64,000 bases of DNA from Lactobacillus amylovorus DSM 20531 (GTDB taxonomy: Bacteria > Bacillota > Bacilli > Lactobacillales > Lactobacillaceae): assembly GCF_002706375.1 (NCBI RefSeq), contig NZ_CP017706.1:1116001-1180000 (forward strand). The letters run 5' to 3'. The stretch's first letter is position 1, and the number at the start of each line of letters is the position of its first letter. The notes under the pieces were generated by a model. That model was not told the DNA's origin. It searched no databases and saw only the letters and a program-made list of their open reading frames with translations. Positions 43,801 through 54,522 of this stretch are shown here, in pieces. The position numbers and the translations under genes were made by a program.

Positions 43801-46266
43801 TTATTCATCGTCATCGGTTTGATTTTGTTCAGCTTCAGTTGGAACAATGGTCAAACTTGCAACCTTGCTGTCATCATTAACCTTAATCAAACGAACACCC
43901 ATTGTGCTACGTCCAGTTTGAGAAACGTCCTTGGTCTTGAAACGAATCATAATTCCGTTCGTAGTAATTACCATGATGTCCTTGCCTTTGTCCACAACGA
44001 TTACACCGGCAAGAGGACCATTCTTTTCAGTGATGTTGGCAGTTTTAATACCTTTACCACCACGACCCTTAACTGGGTATTCAGCGGCAGGAGTACGTTT
44101 ACCGTAACCCTTTTCTGAAATGACTAAGACCTGATCGTCCTTGCCTAAAACGCCTGAGCCGACAACGTAGTCGTTTTCACGCAAGTTGATACCACGAACA
44201 CCGGCAGCGGTTCTACCCATAGCACGAACGTCGCTTTCCTTGAAGGTAACGGCATAACCCAAGTGAGTACCGATCAAAATGTTTTGGTTGCCATCAGTGG
44301 TCAAAACGTTGCTCAATTCATCCCCATCGCGGAGAGTAAGGGCAATCAAACCACTGTTTCTAATGTTAGAAAATTCGCTAACGTGGGTACGCTTAACTGT
44401 TCCCATCTTGGTGATAAAGAACAAGTAGTTATCATCCGCATTTTCAGGAATGTTGATAACTGTTTGAACCTTTTCGCCCTTCTCTAATTGGAGCAAGTTA
44501 ACTACTGGCAAACCTTTAGCCATTCGACCATATTCAGGAATTTCGTAGGCCTTCTTTGAGTAAACCTTACCTGCATTGGTAAAGAACAAAAGCATGTCAT
44601 GCGTACTTGAGTAAATCAAGTGTTCAATAAAGTCGCCGTCTTGAACACCCATACCTTTAATACCCTTACCACCACGGTTTTGGGTCTTAAATTCTTGGAT
44701 AGGCATTCTCTTGATGTAGCCGTTATGCGTTACAGTCAAAAGAATGTTTTGCTTTTCAATCAAATCTTCGTCTTCGATTGAAACAACTTCACTGGCACCA
44801 ATTTCGGTTCTACGCTTATCACCAAAACGCTTTTGGATATCGAGCAATTCATCGTAAATGATTTGGTCGATTCTTTCTGGCTTAGCAAGAATATCCTTGT
44901 AGTCTGCAATCTTAGCTTGCAAATCTTTGTATTCAGCTTCAACCTTGTCACGTTCCAAGCCGGTCAAACGAACTAAACGCATGTCTAAAATGGCTTGTGA
45001 TTGTTTATCATCAAGGCCGAAACGACTGATCAAAGTTGCCTTAGCGATATCGCTTGAATGACTGCTACGGATGATGTGGACAATTTCATCGATGTTGTCC
45101 AAAGCAATTCTCAAACCTTCGAGAATGTGTGCTCTTGCTTCAGCCTTAGCTAATTCGAACTTAGTTCTGCGAGTTACAACATCTTCTTGGTGATCCAAGT
45201 AGTATTGGAGCATTTGCTTCAAGGTGAGGTAATGTGGTGCACCATCAACAATGGCAACCATATTCATCCCGAAGTTGGCCTGCATTTGAGTTTGCTTGAA
45301 CAAGTTGTTTAAAACAACGCTCGCACTTGCATCCCTACGGATATCAATTGTGATCCGCATACCAGTCTGGTCGGATTCATCACGAACACCGGTAATTCCA
45401 TCGATGATCTTTTCACGAGCCAAGTCAGCAATCTTTTTAACTAATTCAGCCTTGTTAACCATGAATGGAATTTCGCTGACGATAATTCTTTCACGGCCAC
45501 TCTTTTCGGTTTCGATATTCGTTTTGGCACGAACAACGATGTTGCCCTTACCAGTTTCATAAGCATGGTAAATACCGCCACGGCCCATGATAATTCCGCC
45601 TGTTGGGAAGTCCGGACCTGGAATAACTTTCATCAAATCCTTGGTAGTAGCGTCAGGATTTTTCATCAACATGTGCAAACCACTAATAACTTCACTCAAG
45701 TTATGAGGTGGAATGTTAGTGGTCATACCAACGGCAATACCGTTAGCACCGTTGACAAGCAAGTTAGGAATTCTAGCTGGCAAAACTACTGGTTCATTTT
45801 CGGTATCATCGTAGTTTCTTTGCCAGTCGATCGTGTTCTTGTTAATATCACGAAGCATTTCCACAGCGATCTTGCTCATTCTTGCTTCGGTATAACGCAT
45901 TGCGGCTGGTTCATCACCGTCGACAGAACCGAAGTTTCCGTGTCCGTCAACCAACATGTAACGGTATGAGAAGTCTTGTGCCATGTGAGCCATAGCCAAA
46001 TAAATTGATGAGTCACCGTGTGGGTGGAACTTACCCATAACTTCACCAACAATTCTGGCACTCTTCTTGTATGGCTTGTCAGGCGTTACGCCCAATTCGC
46101 TCATTCCGTAAAGAATACGACGCTGTACTGGTTTTAAACCATCACGAACATCAGGTAAAGCACGTGCCACAATAACTGACATCGCATAGTCCAAGAAGGA
46201 ACTACGCATCATGCTGGTCAGATCAACGTTTCTAATTCTATGATCTTGAGTTTGATTCTCGTCCAT
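43801..46266 (-). CDS. gyrA: DNA gyrase subunit A
   Basis: 821 residues. Catalytic tyrosine in [11 protein letters not shown], winged-helix QRDR with [21 protein letters not shown], and C-terminal beta-pinwheel with GyrA box [15 protein letters not shown] repeats (also KGRGGKGIK). Makes the double-strand break for negative supercoiling. Ten bases after gyrB, same operon. The residue at the position of E. coli Asp87 is Leu, where most bacteria have Asp or Glu, see findings. Confidence 0.97.
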   Translation of the reverse strand: MDENQTQDHRIRNVDLTSMMRSSFLDYAMSVIVARALPDVRDGLKPVQRRILYGMSELGVTPDKPYKKSARIVGEVMGKFHPHGDSSIYLAMAHMAQDFSYRYMLVDGHGNFGSVDGDEPAAMRYTEARMSKIAVEMLRDINKNTIDWQRNYDDTENEPVVLPARIPNLLVNGANGIAVGMTTNIPPHNLSEVISGLHMLMKNPDATTKDLMKVIPGPDFPTGGIIMGRGGIYHAYETGKGNIVVRAKTNIETEKSGRERIIVSEIPFMVNKAELVKKIADLAREKIIDGITGVRDESDQTGMRITIDIRRDASASVVLNNLFKQTQMQANFGMNMVAIVDGAPHYLTLKQMLQYYLDHQEDVVTRRTKFELAKAEARAHILEGLRIALDNIDEIVHIIRSSHSSDIAKATLISRFGLDDKQSQAILDMRLVRLTGLERDKVEAEYKDLQAKIADYKDILAKPERIDQIIYDELLDIQKRFGDKRRTEIGASEVVSIEDEDLIEKQNILLTVTHNGYIKRMPIQEFKTQNRGGKGIKGMGVQDGDFIEHLIYSSTHDMLLFFTNAGKVYSKKAYEIPEYGRMAKGLPVVNLLQLEKGEKVQTVINIPENADDNYLFFITKMGTVKRTHVSEFSNIRNSGLIALTLRDGDELSNVLTTDGNQNILIGTHLGYAVTFKESDVRAMGRTAAGVRGINLRENDYVVGSGVLGKDDQVLVISEKGYGKRTPAAEYPVKGRGGKGIKTANITEKNGPLAGVIVVDKGKDIMVITTNGIMIRFKTKDVSQTGRSTMGVRLIKVNDDSKVASLTIVPTEAEQNQTDDDE

Positions 46267-46276
46267 TTAAAACCTC

Positions 46277-48241
46277 CTACGCATCTAGGTTTTCTACATA
46301 CTTGGCGTTCTTTTCAATAAAGCTACGTCTAGGTGCAACTTCATTACCCATCAAAAGTTCAAAGACCGCATCGGCATCTCTAGCATATTCAGGACTTACA
46401 CGATCTAATCGTCTGTTTTCAGGATTCATGGTTGTTTCCCAAAGTTGTTCTGGGTCCATTTCACCTAACCCCTTGTAACGTTGAACTACTGGCTTTGGAC
46501 TTGGTTGCAAGCTGCCTAAGTAGTCGTGCAATTCTTCGTCAGTATCAAGATATTTAACAACCTTGCCTTGACGAACTTGGTACAGAGGTGGACGAGCGAT
46601 ATAAACATATCCCTTGTCGATCATTGGACGCATGTAGTTGTAGAACAGTGTTAAAAGAAGAGTTCTAATGTGGGCACCATCGACATCGGCATCAGTCATG
46701 ATAATCAACTTGTGATAACGTGCCTTTGAAACATCGAAGTCTGCGCCGAAGCCTGTGCCTAAAGCTGTGAATAAAGATCTAATTTCTTGGTTAGCCAAAA
46801 TTCGATCCATTGCAGCTTTTTCCACATTCAAGATCTTACCTCTGATTGGCAAAATAGCTTGAGTCAAACGAGATCTACCTTGCTTTGCGGAACCACCGGC
46901 TGAGTTACCTTCGACGATGAACAATTCTGAAATGCTTGGATCGTTACTGGTGTTGTCAGCCAGCTTACCTGGCAAGTTGGCAATTTCCAAACCAGACTTT
47001 TTACGCGTTACTTCACGCGCACGCTTAGCAGCAGTTCTAGCACGTTCTGCTAGTTGACCTTTTTCTACAATCTTACGCCCAACTGATGGGTTTTCCATTA
47101 AAAAGCGGCTAAAGGTTTCAGAGAATGACTTGTCAACAGCAGTTCTAGCATCTGAGTTACCCAGCTTGGTCTTAGTCTGACCTTCGAATTGTGGATTAGG
47201 GTGCTTAACTGAAACAACTGCAGTCATCCCTTCACGAATATCTTCACCAGAAAGATTATCATCTTTGTCCTTTAAGATCTTAGCCTTGTGGGCATAGTCG
47301 TTAACCACACGCGTTAAAGCGGTCTTAAATCCAGCTTCGTGCATCCCGCCTTCATAGGTGTGAATGTTGTTAGCGAAGGTCATTAACGTTGTCTTATAGC
47401 CATTTGTATATTGCAAAGCTACTTCAACGTCGATACCGTTATAAGTGCTTTCCACATAGATAGGATCATCAAACAATACTTTTTGGTCCTTGTTCAAAAA
47501 GGCAACGTATTCTTTGATACCACCTTCAAACTTGTAAACATCGGTTTCTGCACTATCTTTACGCTTATCAGTAAAGGTAAGTGTTAATCCTTTGTTCAAA
47601 AAGGCTAATTCACGAATTCTGTTCTTTAAAATCTTGTCGTCAAAGACAGTAGTTTCGGTAAAGATATCAGGATCTGGGTAAAAGTGAACGATAGTACCGT
47701 GTTCACTAAGTGGAACCGTACCGATTTGTTTCATCTCATCCTTTACACGACCGTGATCAAAGTCAATGAAGTACTTCTTGCCATCACGCATAACAGTAAC
47801 ATCAAGCTTTGTGGATAAGGCGTTAACAACTGAAGCACCTACACCGTGCAAACCACCTGAAACTTTATATCCGCCACCGCCAAATTTACCGCCGGCGTGA
47901 AGAACAGTGAAGACAGTTTCAAGTGCTGGACGACCAGTTTTTTCTTGGATATCCACAGGAATACCACGACCATCATCTTGAACAGTAACGCTGCCATCTT
48001 CGTTGATAGTAACCTCGATCTTGGTGGCAAAACCAGCAAGTCGTTCGTCAATACTGTTATCAATAATTTCCCACACTAAATGGTGCAATCCTTGAGAACT
48101 AGTCGAACCGATATACATACCAGGACGCTTGCGGACAGCCTCAAGACCACCTAAGACTTGGATTTGACTGGCATTATACTTGTCGGCCTCTTTTTCATAT
48201 TTTTTGACCTTATCAAGATTTTCTTTTGATTTATCAGCCAT
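46277..48241 (-). CDS. gyrB: DNA gyrase subunit B
   Basis: 654 residues. GHKL ATPase ([33 protein letters not shown]), transducer domain, TOPRIM with [13 protein letters not shown] and [14 protein letters not shown], and the C-terminal [26 protein letters not shown] tail. Abuts recF (ATG directly after the recF stop). The QRDR residue corresponding to E. coli Asp426 is Asn. Confidence 0.97.
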   Translation of the reverse strand: MADKSKENLDKVKKYEKEADKYNASQIQVLGGLEAVRKRPGMYIGSTSSQGLHHLVWEIIDNSIDERLAGFATKIEVTINEDGSVTVQDDGRGIPVDIQEKTGRPALETVFTVLHAGGKFGGGGYKVSGGLHGVGASVVNALSTKLDVTVMRDGKKYFIDFDHGRVKDEMKQIGTVPLSEHGTIVHFYPDPDIFTETTVFDDKILKNRIRELAFLNKGLTLTFTDKRKDSAETDVYKFEGGIKEYVAFLNKDQKVLFDDPIYVESTYNGIDVEVALQYTNGYKTTLMTFANNIHTYEGGMHEAGFKTALTRVVNDYAHKAKILKDKDDNLSGEDIREGMTAVVSVKHPNPQFEGQTKTKLGNSDARTAVDKSFSETFSRFLMENPSVGRKIVEKGQLAERARTAAKRAREVTRKKSGLEIANLPGKLADNTSNDPSISELFIVEGNSAGGSAKQGRSRLTQAILPIRGKILNVEKAAMDRILANQEIRSLFTALGTGFGADFDVSKARYHKLIIMTDADVDGAHIRTLLLTLFYNYMRPMIDKGYVYIARPPLYQVRQGKVVKYLDTDEELHDYLGSLQPSPKPVVQRYKGLGEMDPEQLWETTMNPENRRLDRVSPEYARDADAVFELLMGNEVAPRRSFIEKNAKYVENLDA

Positions 48242-49369
48242 TTAATTCTCCTTCTCCAAACTAATTTTGCCTGATTGAATGTGGTACACGCGTGGCTTCT
48301 TGATTATTTCCCAAGAGATTCCCTCTAAGTCCGTTGTGGTAATAAACGTTTGGGTCTTTCCATGAATGTAATTAAGAAGTGCACTCTGACGACCATGATC
48401 CAATTCGCTCATGACATCATCTAACAGCAATAACGGATATTCATCGGTCAACTGGTGAACCAACTGAATTTCCGCTAGTTTTACGCTAAGAGCAATGGAG
48501 CGCTGCTGCCCTTGCGAAGCATACAAATGAGCATTTTTACCATCAAGCTTAAACTCAATATCATCGCGATGCGGACCAGATGTAGTAGTTCCTTTGCGGA
48601 TTTCGGTTGCTTTATTGCGTTCAAAACTTGCTAGGATCTTTTGGTAGATCGTTTCGGTATTATCGTCTGCTTCAATATCTGAAACAGATGGATGATACGC
48701 AATTGCGAGTTTTTCACCGCCTAAACTAATATGTGCATAAGCATCACTAGCGTAATGACTCAAATATCTTAGAAATTTAAAGCGGCGAGAAATTACTTCT
48801 GCCGCGATACCAGCTAACTGATCTGACAAAACGTCTAGAAAAACCTGATCTTTTGCCTTGCCTTTAGACAGTTGCTTTAAATAATTATTCTTTTGCGTCA
48901 GTACCTGGCGATACTTGCTGGCAAAATATAGATATTCCGGATTAATTTGACCAAATTCTTGATCCATGAATCGACGTCGCAAAGCTGGCGCACCCTTTAT
49001 CAACTCCAAATCTTCTGGAGAAAATAAAATTGCATTCAGCTGCCCCACATATTTGGAGAGCTTGCTTTGCTCAACCCGGTTTATCCACACTTTTTTACCC
49101 TTTTTTGTGATTAACACTCGCAAAGTCAGATCAACTTGACTCTTTTGCACATGACCTAATAAATTTGCGTATTCTCCATCAAAACCAATTAATTCTTTAT
49201 CATTATTTGTTCTATGGGAACGTGTTAATGCCAAAAAATAAATTGCCTCTAGCAAATTAGTCTTGCCTTGTGCATTCTTGCCAATAAAAATATTGACGTT
49301 AGGGTCAAAGTCCACATCCAACTTTTTCAAATTGCGAAAGTTTTGCACAGTGAAATGATCAAGATACAT
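48242..49369 (-). CDS. recF: DNA replication and repair protein RecF
   Basis: 375 residues. SMC-like ATPase: Walker [23 protein letters not shown], signature region [18 protein letters not shown], Walker [15 protein letters not shown]. Loads RecA at gaps. Start codon shares one base with the yaaA stop (TAATG). Confidence 0.97.
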   Translation of the reverse strand: MYLDHFTVQNFRNLKKLDVDFDPNVNIFIGKNAQGKTNLLEAIYFLALTRSHRTNNDKELIGFDGEYANLLGHVQKSQVDLTLRVLITKKGKKVWINRVEQSKLSKYVGQLNAILFSPEDLELIKGAPALRRRFMDQEFGQINPEYLYFASKYRQVLTQKNNYLKQLSKGKAKDQVFLDVLSDQLAGIAAEVISRRFKFLRYLSHYASDAYAHISLGGEKLAIAYHPSVSDIEADDNTETIYQKILASFERNKATEIRKGTTTSGPHRDDIEFKLDGKNAHLYASQGQQRSIALSVKLAEIQLVHQLTDEYPLLLLDDVMSELDHGRQSALLNYIHGKTQTFITTTDLEGISWEIIKKPRVYHIQSGKISLEKEN

Positions 49370-49599
49370 TAATCTTCCTGCCGAAACTCGTACTCTTGTC
49401 CATTTACGAGCAAACGATCGTTAGCAAAGATTTTTTTGCCGCGTCGCTGCTCGAGTTCTCCATTTAAAGTTACGGGATTATCTTGCAGATAAAACTTCGC
49501 TTGTCCACCGGATGAAATAAAGCTTTCCTCCTTCAGGAATTGTCCCAAAGTTATGTACTCGCCTGTAATTGTAAAAAACTTGATAATACTCACCTTCAA
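49369..49599 (-). CDS. yaaA: S4-domain RNA-binding protein YaaA
   Basis: 76 residues: [50 protein letters not shown], the S4 RNA-binding fold of the small protein found between dnaN and recF in Firmicutes. Overlaps recF by one base. A terminator separates it from dnaN. Confidence 0.9.
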   Translation of the reverse strand: MKVSIIKFFTITGEYITLGQFLKEESFISSGGQAKFYLQDNPVTLNGELEQRRGKKIFANDRLLVNGQEYEFRQED

Positions 49600-49766
49600 T
49601 GCCCTTTATACCTATATAATTATATTAGTTTTCGACAAAAATAACAAACCTAAAACGCTATTTAAAGCGATATAAGCGTTTTTTTAAAAAATAAACTAAT
49701 CACACTAGGCCGAAGAAAAAATAACAGAGACCGATTTTGGACGCTTTAAACAAAAATGCAAAAATA

Positions 49767-49790
49767 AAAGCCACCTTTTGTGGTGGCTTT
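49767..49790 (-). terminator. Terminator after dnaN
   Basis: AAAGCCACC, ACAAAA, GGTGGCTTT then TATTTTT on the minus strand, in the dnaN-yaaA gap (49600-49823). The yaaA-recF-gyrB-gyrA genes therefore probably have their own promoter. Confidence 0.85.
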
Positions 49791-49823
49791 TTAAGAAACT
49801 TAATCTTAATATTGTGTACTTGA

Positions 49824-50954
49824 TTAATAAGTTCTAACAGGAGTAATCAATTGAACAAAGTCAACGTCTTCTTTATCAGGATTGATGATAAATGGACGAA
49901 GTGGTTTAGTAAAGTTCATAATTACTGAATCAGTAACAGAAGCTCTGAGGGCATCGCGCATGTAATCTGGGTTAAATGAAATTTCCAAATTATTACCTTC
50001 CAAGTTTCTGAAGCTAACATCTTCTTCTACGTTACCAATTTCAGCTGATTTACCTGATAACTTAGCAGTTTGGTTTTCCACATCCAAAGTTAACGTTACA
50101 ACGTTGTTGCGACCAGCGTGCGTTAACAAACTTGCACGTTCAAGCGCACTAGATAATTCAGGAATATCAAATTCAATGCTGGTAGTCTTTTCGGTTGGAA
50201 TCAAACGATCGGTATCAGGGTAATTACCGTCAAGCAAACGTGAGTAGAATGAAAGATTGCCAATTACAAAGAGCGCTTGATTGTCCCCTGGGCAAACTTT
50301 TACTTCTGGGTCTGCTTCGGCAATAATTCTTGCCAATTCTTGCAAGCTCTTCCCTGGAATAATTAAATCAGTTTCTGATTGAGGTCCGTTTTCTAAAGCA
50401 ATAGTTCTTTGTGAAAGACGGTGTGAATCAGTGGCAACCGCCTTAATGCTATCAGGATTAAAGAAGAAACGTACACCAGTTAAAATTGCTCTTGTTTGAT
50501 CATTTGAAGTAGCAAATTGTGTTTCATTGATAATTTCTCTGAAAGCTTTACCTGAAATAGTAAATGATGCAGCATCAGAAATTTCTGGTAAACGAGGATA
50601 ATTATTTGCATCCAAACCATTAATCGTAAATTCACTATTTTCAGATACGATTTGAGTTTGGAAACTTTCTTTTACTTCAAAAGAGAAATCTTTACCTGGC
50701 AACTTTTTAACAATTTCACTGAAAAATCTCGCAGGCAAAACAATTGATCCTGTAGATTCTACGTTCAAGTCCTCATTTACAGGAATCTTGATTTCAATAG
50801 AAATATCTGTATCGCTACCTGTTAAAGTTAATTCATCTTCTGTTAAATCCAATTTGATCCCACTAAGAATTGGAATAGTAGCTCTTGATGAAATGGCACG
50901 CATAACATTGTTTAAGTTCTCGATAAACAGGTTGCGATTGATCGTAAATTTCAT
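49824..50954 (-). CDS. dnaN: DNA polymerase III beta subunit (sliding clamp)
   Basis: 376 residues: MKFTINRNLFIENLNNVMRAISSRATIPILSGI, three clamp repeats, C-terminal TPVRTY (the conserved P-V-R-x-Y/F end). Normal length. 176 bp downstream of dnaA on the same strand with DnaA boxes in between. Confidence 0.98.
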   Translation of the reverse strand: MKFTINRNLFIENLNNVMRAISSRATIPILSGIKLDLTEDELTLTGSDTDISIEIKIPVNEDLNVESTGSIVLPARFFSEIVKKLPGKDFSFEVKESFQTQIVSENSEFTINGLDANNYPRLPEISDAASFTISGKAFREIINETQFATSNDQTRAILTGVRFFFNPDSIKAVATDSHRLSQRTIALENGPQSETDLIIPGKSLQELARIIAEADPEVKVCPGDNQALFVIGNLSFYSRLLDGNYPDTDRLIPTEKTTSIEFDIPELSSALERASLLTHAGRNNVVTLTLDVENQTAKLSGKSAEIGNVEEDVSFRNLEGNNLEISFNPDYMRDALRASVTDSVIMNFTKPLRPFIINPDKEDVDFVQLITPVRTY

Positions 50955-51107
50955 TTTAATCCTCCTAAACGAAAGTGATTTTTCTTTTTTATTTAATTAT
51001 ATATTTAATTAGTAGTAGTAGGGCCTGTGAATTCTGTTGAAAACTCATAAGAAGCCTGAAAATAACGGAATTGTAACGGTTAAAAAAGATGTGTAAAACT
51101 CGCAAAG

Positions 51108-51124
51108 TTGTCCACAGTGGATAA
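51108..51124. promoter_or_regulatory. DnaA boxes between dnaA and dnaN
   Basis: TTGTCCACA (51108-51116) directly followed by the inverted AGTGGATAA (51116-51124), both one base from the consensus TTATCCACA. The left half of the bipartite origin, or a site for dnaN autoregulation. Confidence 0.6.
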
Positions 51125-51130
51125 CTTTGA

Positions 51131-52498
51131 TTAACGCTCAAGCATTTGTTTCAAATCGAAAACAGCCGTTTTGATGTCAGCATCAGTTTTCATTTGCTTA
51201 TCGATTTTATCATAAGCGTGCATAACTGTCGTGTGATCTTTTCCGCCAAATTCTTGTCCTATCTTAGGTAAACTTGCATCAGTTAATTCCCGAGAAAGAT
51301 ACATCGCGATCTGTCGTGGTACCACAATCTGCCGTACACGCTTTTTACCCTTCAATTCGGCTGTCGAAGTTTGGAAGTAATTTGCGACAACTTCCTGTAT
51401 TTTTGAAATTTGTAGTCCACGATTTTTTTGTACGAGTTTCAGATCAACTAAGGCTTCTCGAGCTAAGTTAACGTCGATGTCAGCCTTTTCGATAGTAGCA
51501 TATGCTTGAACTTTGACTAAAGCCCCTTCGAGTTCTCTAATATTAGTATCTACTTGAGAAGCAATGTAATCGAGAGTGTTGTCATCAATAGTTAAGCCTT
51601 CAGATTCAGCCTTTCTTCGTAAAATTGCGATTCGGGTTTCCAAATCTGGAGGAGTAATTTCAACTTGTAAGCCCCATGTAAATCGAGAAACTAAACGTTC
51701 AGACAGATCAGGAATTTCTGTAGGTAAACGATCACTGGTCATCACGATTTGCTTTTGATCATTATATAGGGTTTCAAAAGTATGGAAGAATTCTTCTTGA
51801 ATTCCTTCTTTTTTAGCAAAGAATTGAATATCGTCAACTAGTAATAAATCACAGGTTCTGTATTTTTCGCGAAATTGGTCCTGTGTTTTATTTTTTATTG
51901 AATTAATAAAGTCGTTGACGAAGGTCTCACTCTGTATATAAACTACTTTAGCGTTGGGTCTTTCAAGCAGCATTTGATGGCCAATTGCTTGCATCAAGTG
52001 AGTTTTTCCGAGACCTACTCCCCCGAAGATAAATAAAGGATTATAAAAACTACCGGGACTGTCTGCGACAGCTAATGCAGCACCGGCAGCTAATTTGTTT
52101 CCTTCACCTTGAACGAAATTATCAAACGTATATTTTTCGTTTAACTTCAAATCTTTAGTGAATTCTTGTTGTTCCCTATTTCTTGGCTGCACTCGAATAT
52201 CGTGTTGTGGCTCAGGAGTTACGATTCTTTCAGGTGTGTCACTGTCTTCAGATATCTTAAATACAGGTAGTATTTCGATACCAGCATAGCCGTATGCTGA
52301 TTGGATTAATTGTGACGAAAGATTTTTCTCCCAGTAACCTTTTGCAACAGGATTTTGAACTAAAATTTGTAGTTCATGAGTTTTTTTATCATAAGAAATA
52401 GGTTTAGTATTTTTAAACCATGCATTATAGGCAACTTCATTAAAACGAGCGCGCATTTCGTCGTTAAAGTGTTGCCAAAATTTTTCAATGTCGAACAA
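51131..52498 (-). CDS. dnaA: Chromosomal replication initiator protein DnaA
   Basis: 455 residues from a TTG at 52498, with GGAGG eight bases upstream; the family start MFDIEKFWQHFNDEMRARF fits this. A longer in-frame reading to 52564 is not used, since it would overlap the origin boxes. Domain I 1-80, linker, AAA+ domain with Walker A GGVGLGKTHLMQAIGHQ and Walker B LLLVDDIQFF, and domain IV with the DNA-binding signature GGKDHTTVMHAYDKI. Confidence 0.97.
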   Translation of the reverse strand: MFDIEKFWQHFNDEMRARFNEVAYNAWFKNTKPISYDKKTHELQILVQNPVAKGYWEKNLSSQLIQSAYGYAGIEILPVFKISEDSDTPERIVTPEPQHDIRVQPRNREQQEFTKDLKLNEKYTFDNFVQGEGNKLAAGAALAVADSPGSFYNPLFIFGGVGLGKTHLMQAIGHQMLLERPNAKVVYIQSETFVNDFINSIKNKTQDQFREKYRTCDLLLVDDIQFFAKKEGIQEEFFHTFETLYNDQKQIVMTSDRLPTEIPDLSERLVSRFTWGLQVEITPPDLETRIAILRRKAESEGLTIDDNTLDYIASQVDTNIRELEGALVKVQAYATIEKADIDVNLAREALVDLKLVQKNRGLQISKIQEVVANYFQTSTAELKGKKRVRQIVVPRQIAMYLSRELTDASLPKIGQEFGGKDHTTVMHAYDKIDKQMKTDADIKTAVFDLKQMLER

Positions 52499-52894
52499 TT
52501 TGCATTCCTCCATGTTGATAAAAAGCATATTTATTTTAGCATGTTGATAAAAAGTTTTCCACAAGCAAAATAAATATTAACAGTATAAACATCCTGTGGA
52601 TATTTTAGAATTTAATATGCACAATTTGACATGATAGAGGCGAAACAATTACTTTATGCACAGTTACAGTGTGGATAGCAAAAGCTATTGTACCAAGACT
52701 TTAATTCAAAATCTATATGCGTTATCCACATAGTGTGAATTAAGTTTTTAACACGATGTGAGTTGTGGAAAAACTAGGGATTAATTTGTGAATTTTGCTT
52801 TGTGGAAAAATAAAAATATTTTTTATCCACACAAAAATAGCCAAAAAATCGAAAAATGTGTAGTAAAGAGTGCAGCATTATTTTCAAGAAATAC
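52499..52894. other. Chromosomal origin region oriC
   Basis: Gene-free stretch between dnaA and rpmH. DnaA-box-like 9-mers: TTTTCCACA 52555, TGTGGATAT 52595, TTATGCACA 52654, TGTGGATAG 52670, TTATCCACA 52722 (perfect), TGTGGAAAA 52764 and 52801, TTATCCACA 52823 (perfect). AT-rich segments lie between (52805-52830). Divergent dnaA and rpmH operons on either side complete the classic Firmicute origin. Confidence 0.85.
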
Positions 52895-52923
52895 TTGGTT
52901 TTTATTGCTATTCGTGCTATCCT
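52895..52923 (+). promoter_or_regulatory. rpmH promoter
   Basis: TTGGTT (52895-52900), 17-bp spacer, TATCCT (52918-52923), 53 bp before the rpmH start, at the edge of oriC. Confidence 0.6.
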
Positions 52924-52975
52924 TAATAAGAAATTGTGCAGTTGGCACAAAGAATTTATGGAGGTGCAGTTTATA

Positions 52976-53116
52976 ATGACAACTAAAAGAACTTACCAAC
53001 CTAAGAAGCGTCACCGTTCACGTGTTCACGGTTTTATGAAGCGCATGAGCACATCAAATGGCCGTAAGGTTTTAGCAAGACGCCGTGCAAAAGGTAGAAA
53101 AGTCTTATCTGCTTAA
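52976..53116 (+). CDS. rpmH: 50S ribosomal protein L34
   Basis: 46 residues, [43 protein letters not shown]: complete L34. ATG 52976 has GGAGGTG about nine bases upstream. Confidence 0.98.
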   Translation: MTTKRTYQPKKRHRSRVHGFMKRMSTSNGRKVLARRRAKGRKVLSA

Positions 53117-53141
53117 ACCACTGAATCCCAGTGGTTTTTTT
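53116..53141 (+). terminator. Terminator after rpmH
   Basis: AACCACTG, AATC, CCAGTGGTT then TTTTTT. Immediately after the rpmH stop, so rnpA is expressed by readthrough. Confidence 0.8.
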
Positions 53142-53167
53142 AGTCTACTAGAGTGGAATGAAACGTT

Positions 53168-53536
53168 TTGAGAAAGTCTTATCGAGTAAAATCTGAAAAA
53201 GATTTCCAGCAAGTTTTCGAATCTGGCGACTCCGTCGCTAACCGTGCTTTTGTCATATATGTAGTAGAAAAACCTGAAAATAAACATTTTCGGGTAGGTA
53301 TTTCTGTAGGCAAGAAGGTTGGTCATACCGCTGTCGCACGTAATCGACTCAAGCGTTATATTCGGGCCGTAATTGATGAAGAAAAATTGCAAATTAATCC
53401 AAATGTTGATTTTTTAATCATTACGCGGCCTTATGCTCGTGATTTTGATATTGTTAAGGTACGCAAGAACTTGCTACATGCGTTAGCTTTGGCACATATC
53501 ATTGAAGAAATGCCAGATGAAGTTGAGGAAAATTAG
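53168..53536 (+). CDS. rnpA: Ribonuclease P protein component
   Basis: 122 residues starting at TTG 53168: [31 protein letters not shown] ... [23 protein letters not shown], with the RNR motif RNRLKR. Assists RNase P RNA in tRNA 5' maturation. Overlap-free by one base with yidC. Confidence 0.97.
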   Translation: MRKSYRVKSEKDFQQVFESGDSVANRAFVIYVVEKPENKHFRVGISVGKKVGHTAVARNRLKRYIRAVIDEEKLQINPNVDFLIITRPYARDFDIVKVRKNLLHALALAHIIEEMPDEVEEN

Positions 53537-53537
53537 A

Positions 53538-54413
53538 TTGAAGGACATTCTGACTAAAAGAAATGTCAAACGTCTTCTTGCAGTCCTAGCTGTAATCACC
53601 TTGGCTGTTGTTTTGACAGGGTGTGCAAGTCAGGGTGCAAACGGTCAAGTGGCACCAGTATCACACACAAGTGGTAACTGGTGGGACCGCTGGATTGTTT
53701 ATTACATGTCAGCTTTCATTTTGTGGCTAGCTAAGTTAATGGGCAATAGCTATGGTTGGGCAATCATTGTCTTCACTGTTATTGTTCGTGTCATCTTGTT
53801 GCCTTTGAATGCTATTTCAATTCGAAGCACAACTAAGATGCAAAGCATCCAACCACAAATCAATGAGCTGCGTAAGAAGTATCCAGGACGTGACACTGAA
53901 TCAAGATCGTTATTACAACAAGAAACTAACAAACTGTATAAGGAAGCAGGAGTAAATCCATATGCTGGATGCTTGCCTCTGATCATTCAGTTGCCAGTTA
54001 TGTATGCTTTGTATGGTGCGATTTTACGTACACCACAATTGCAAACTGGACGCTTTTTATGGATGGATTTGAGTAAACCAGACCCATATTTCATTATGCC
54101 TATCTTGGCAATGGCGTTTACTTTCTTGTCTACATATATTAGTCAATTATCAACACCTGCGTCATCTCAAAACGGAATGACCAAGATAATGACCTACGGA
54201 ATGTCCATTATGGTTGGTGTAATGGCCTTGCAATTCCAATCAGCCATCACACTTTACTGGGTAATTTCTAACTTATTCCAGGCAGTTCAAACCTTTATTT
54301 TGCAAAACCCTCTTAAATACAAGAGAGAACAAGAAGCAAAGGCTGAGGCAGAACGCGAACGTAAACGTAAGCTAAGAAGAACCTACAAGCGTTTAGGACG
54401 CAAACAAAAATAA
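53538..54413 (+). CDS. yidC: Membrane protein insertase YidC/OxaA1 (lipoprotein type)
   Basis: 291 residues from TTG 53538 (GAGGA eight bases upstream, inside rnpA). Lipobox LTGC at about residue 31, then five membrane segments with the conserved GWAIIVFTVIVRVILLPLNAISIRSTTKMQ, AGVNPYAGCLPLIIQLPVMYALYGAI and the basic tail RERKRKLRRTYKRLGRKQK that contacts ribosomes. Inserts membrane proteins with or without Sec. Confidence 0.95.
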   Translation: MKDILTKRNVKRLLAVLAVITLAVVLTGCASQGANGQVAPVSHTSGNWWDRWIVYYMSAFILWLAKLMGNSYGWAIIVFTVIVRVILLPLNAISIRSTTKMQSIQPQINELRKKYPGRDTESRSLLQQETNKLYKEAGVNPYAGCLPLIIQLPVMYALYGAILRTPQLQTGRFLWMDLSKPDPYFIMPILAMAFTFLSTYISQLSTPASSQNGMTKIMTYGMSIMVGVMALQFQSAITLYWVISNLFQAVQTFILQNPLKYKREQEAKAEAERERKRKLRRTYKRLGRKQK

Positions 54414-54453
54414 AAGAATATTTAATCTAAAAATGATTTTAGATAAAGTAGTC

Positions 54454-54503
54454 AAAGTGCTTTATCCATCATGTTTATTCGTGGTGGGATAATGCACTTT
54501 TTT
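54454..54503 (+). terminator. Terminator between yidC and mnmE
   Basis: AAAGTGCTTTATCC ... GGGATAATGCACTTT then TTT; 13-bp imperfect stem with a long loop. Confidence 0.65.
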
Positions 54504-54522
54504 ATTGAGAAAAGGGAAAATT

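Noticed and set aside
52499..52564. Extended DnaA N terminus up to 52564
   Set aside because: The GGAGG site and the family start MFDIEKFW place the start at TTG 52498; the extra residues have no homologous counterpart known to me.
53105..53392. Minus-strand ORF over rnpA
   Set aside because: Shadow of rnpA, with no ribosome binding site or domain.
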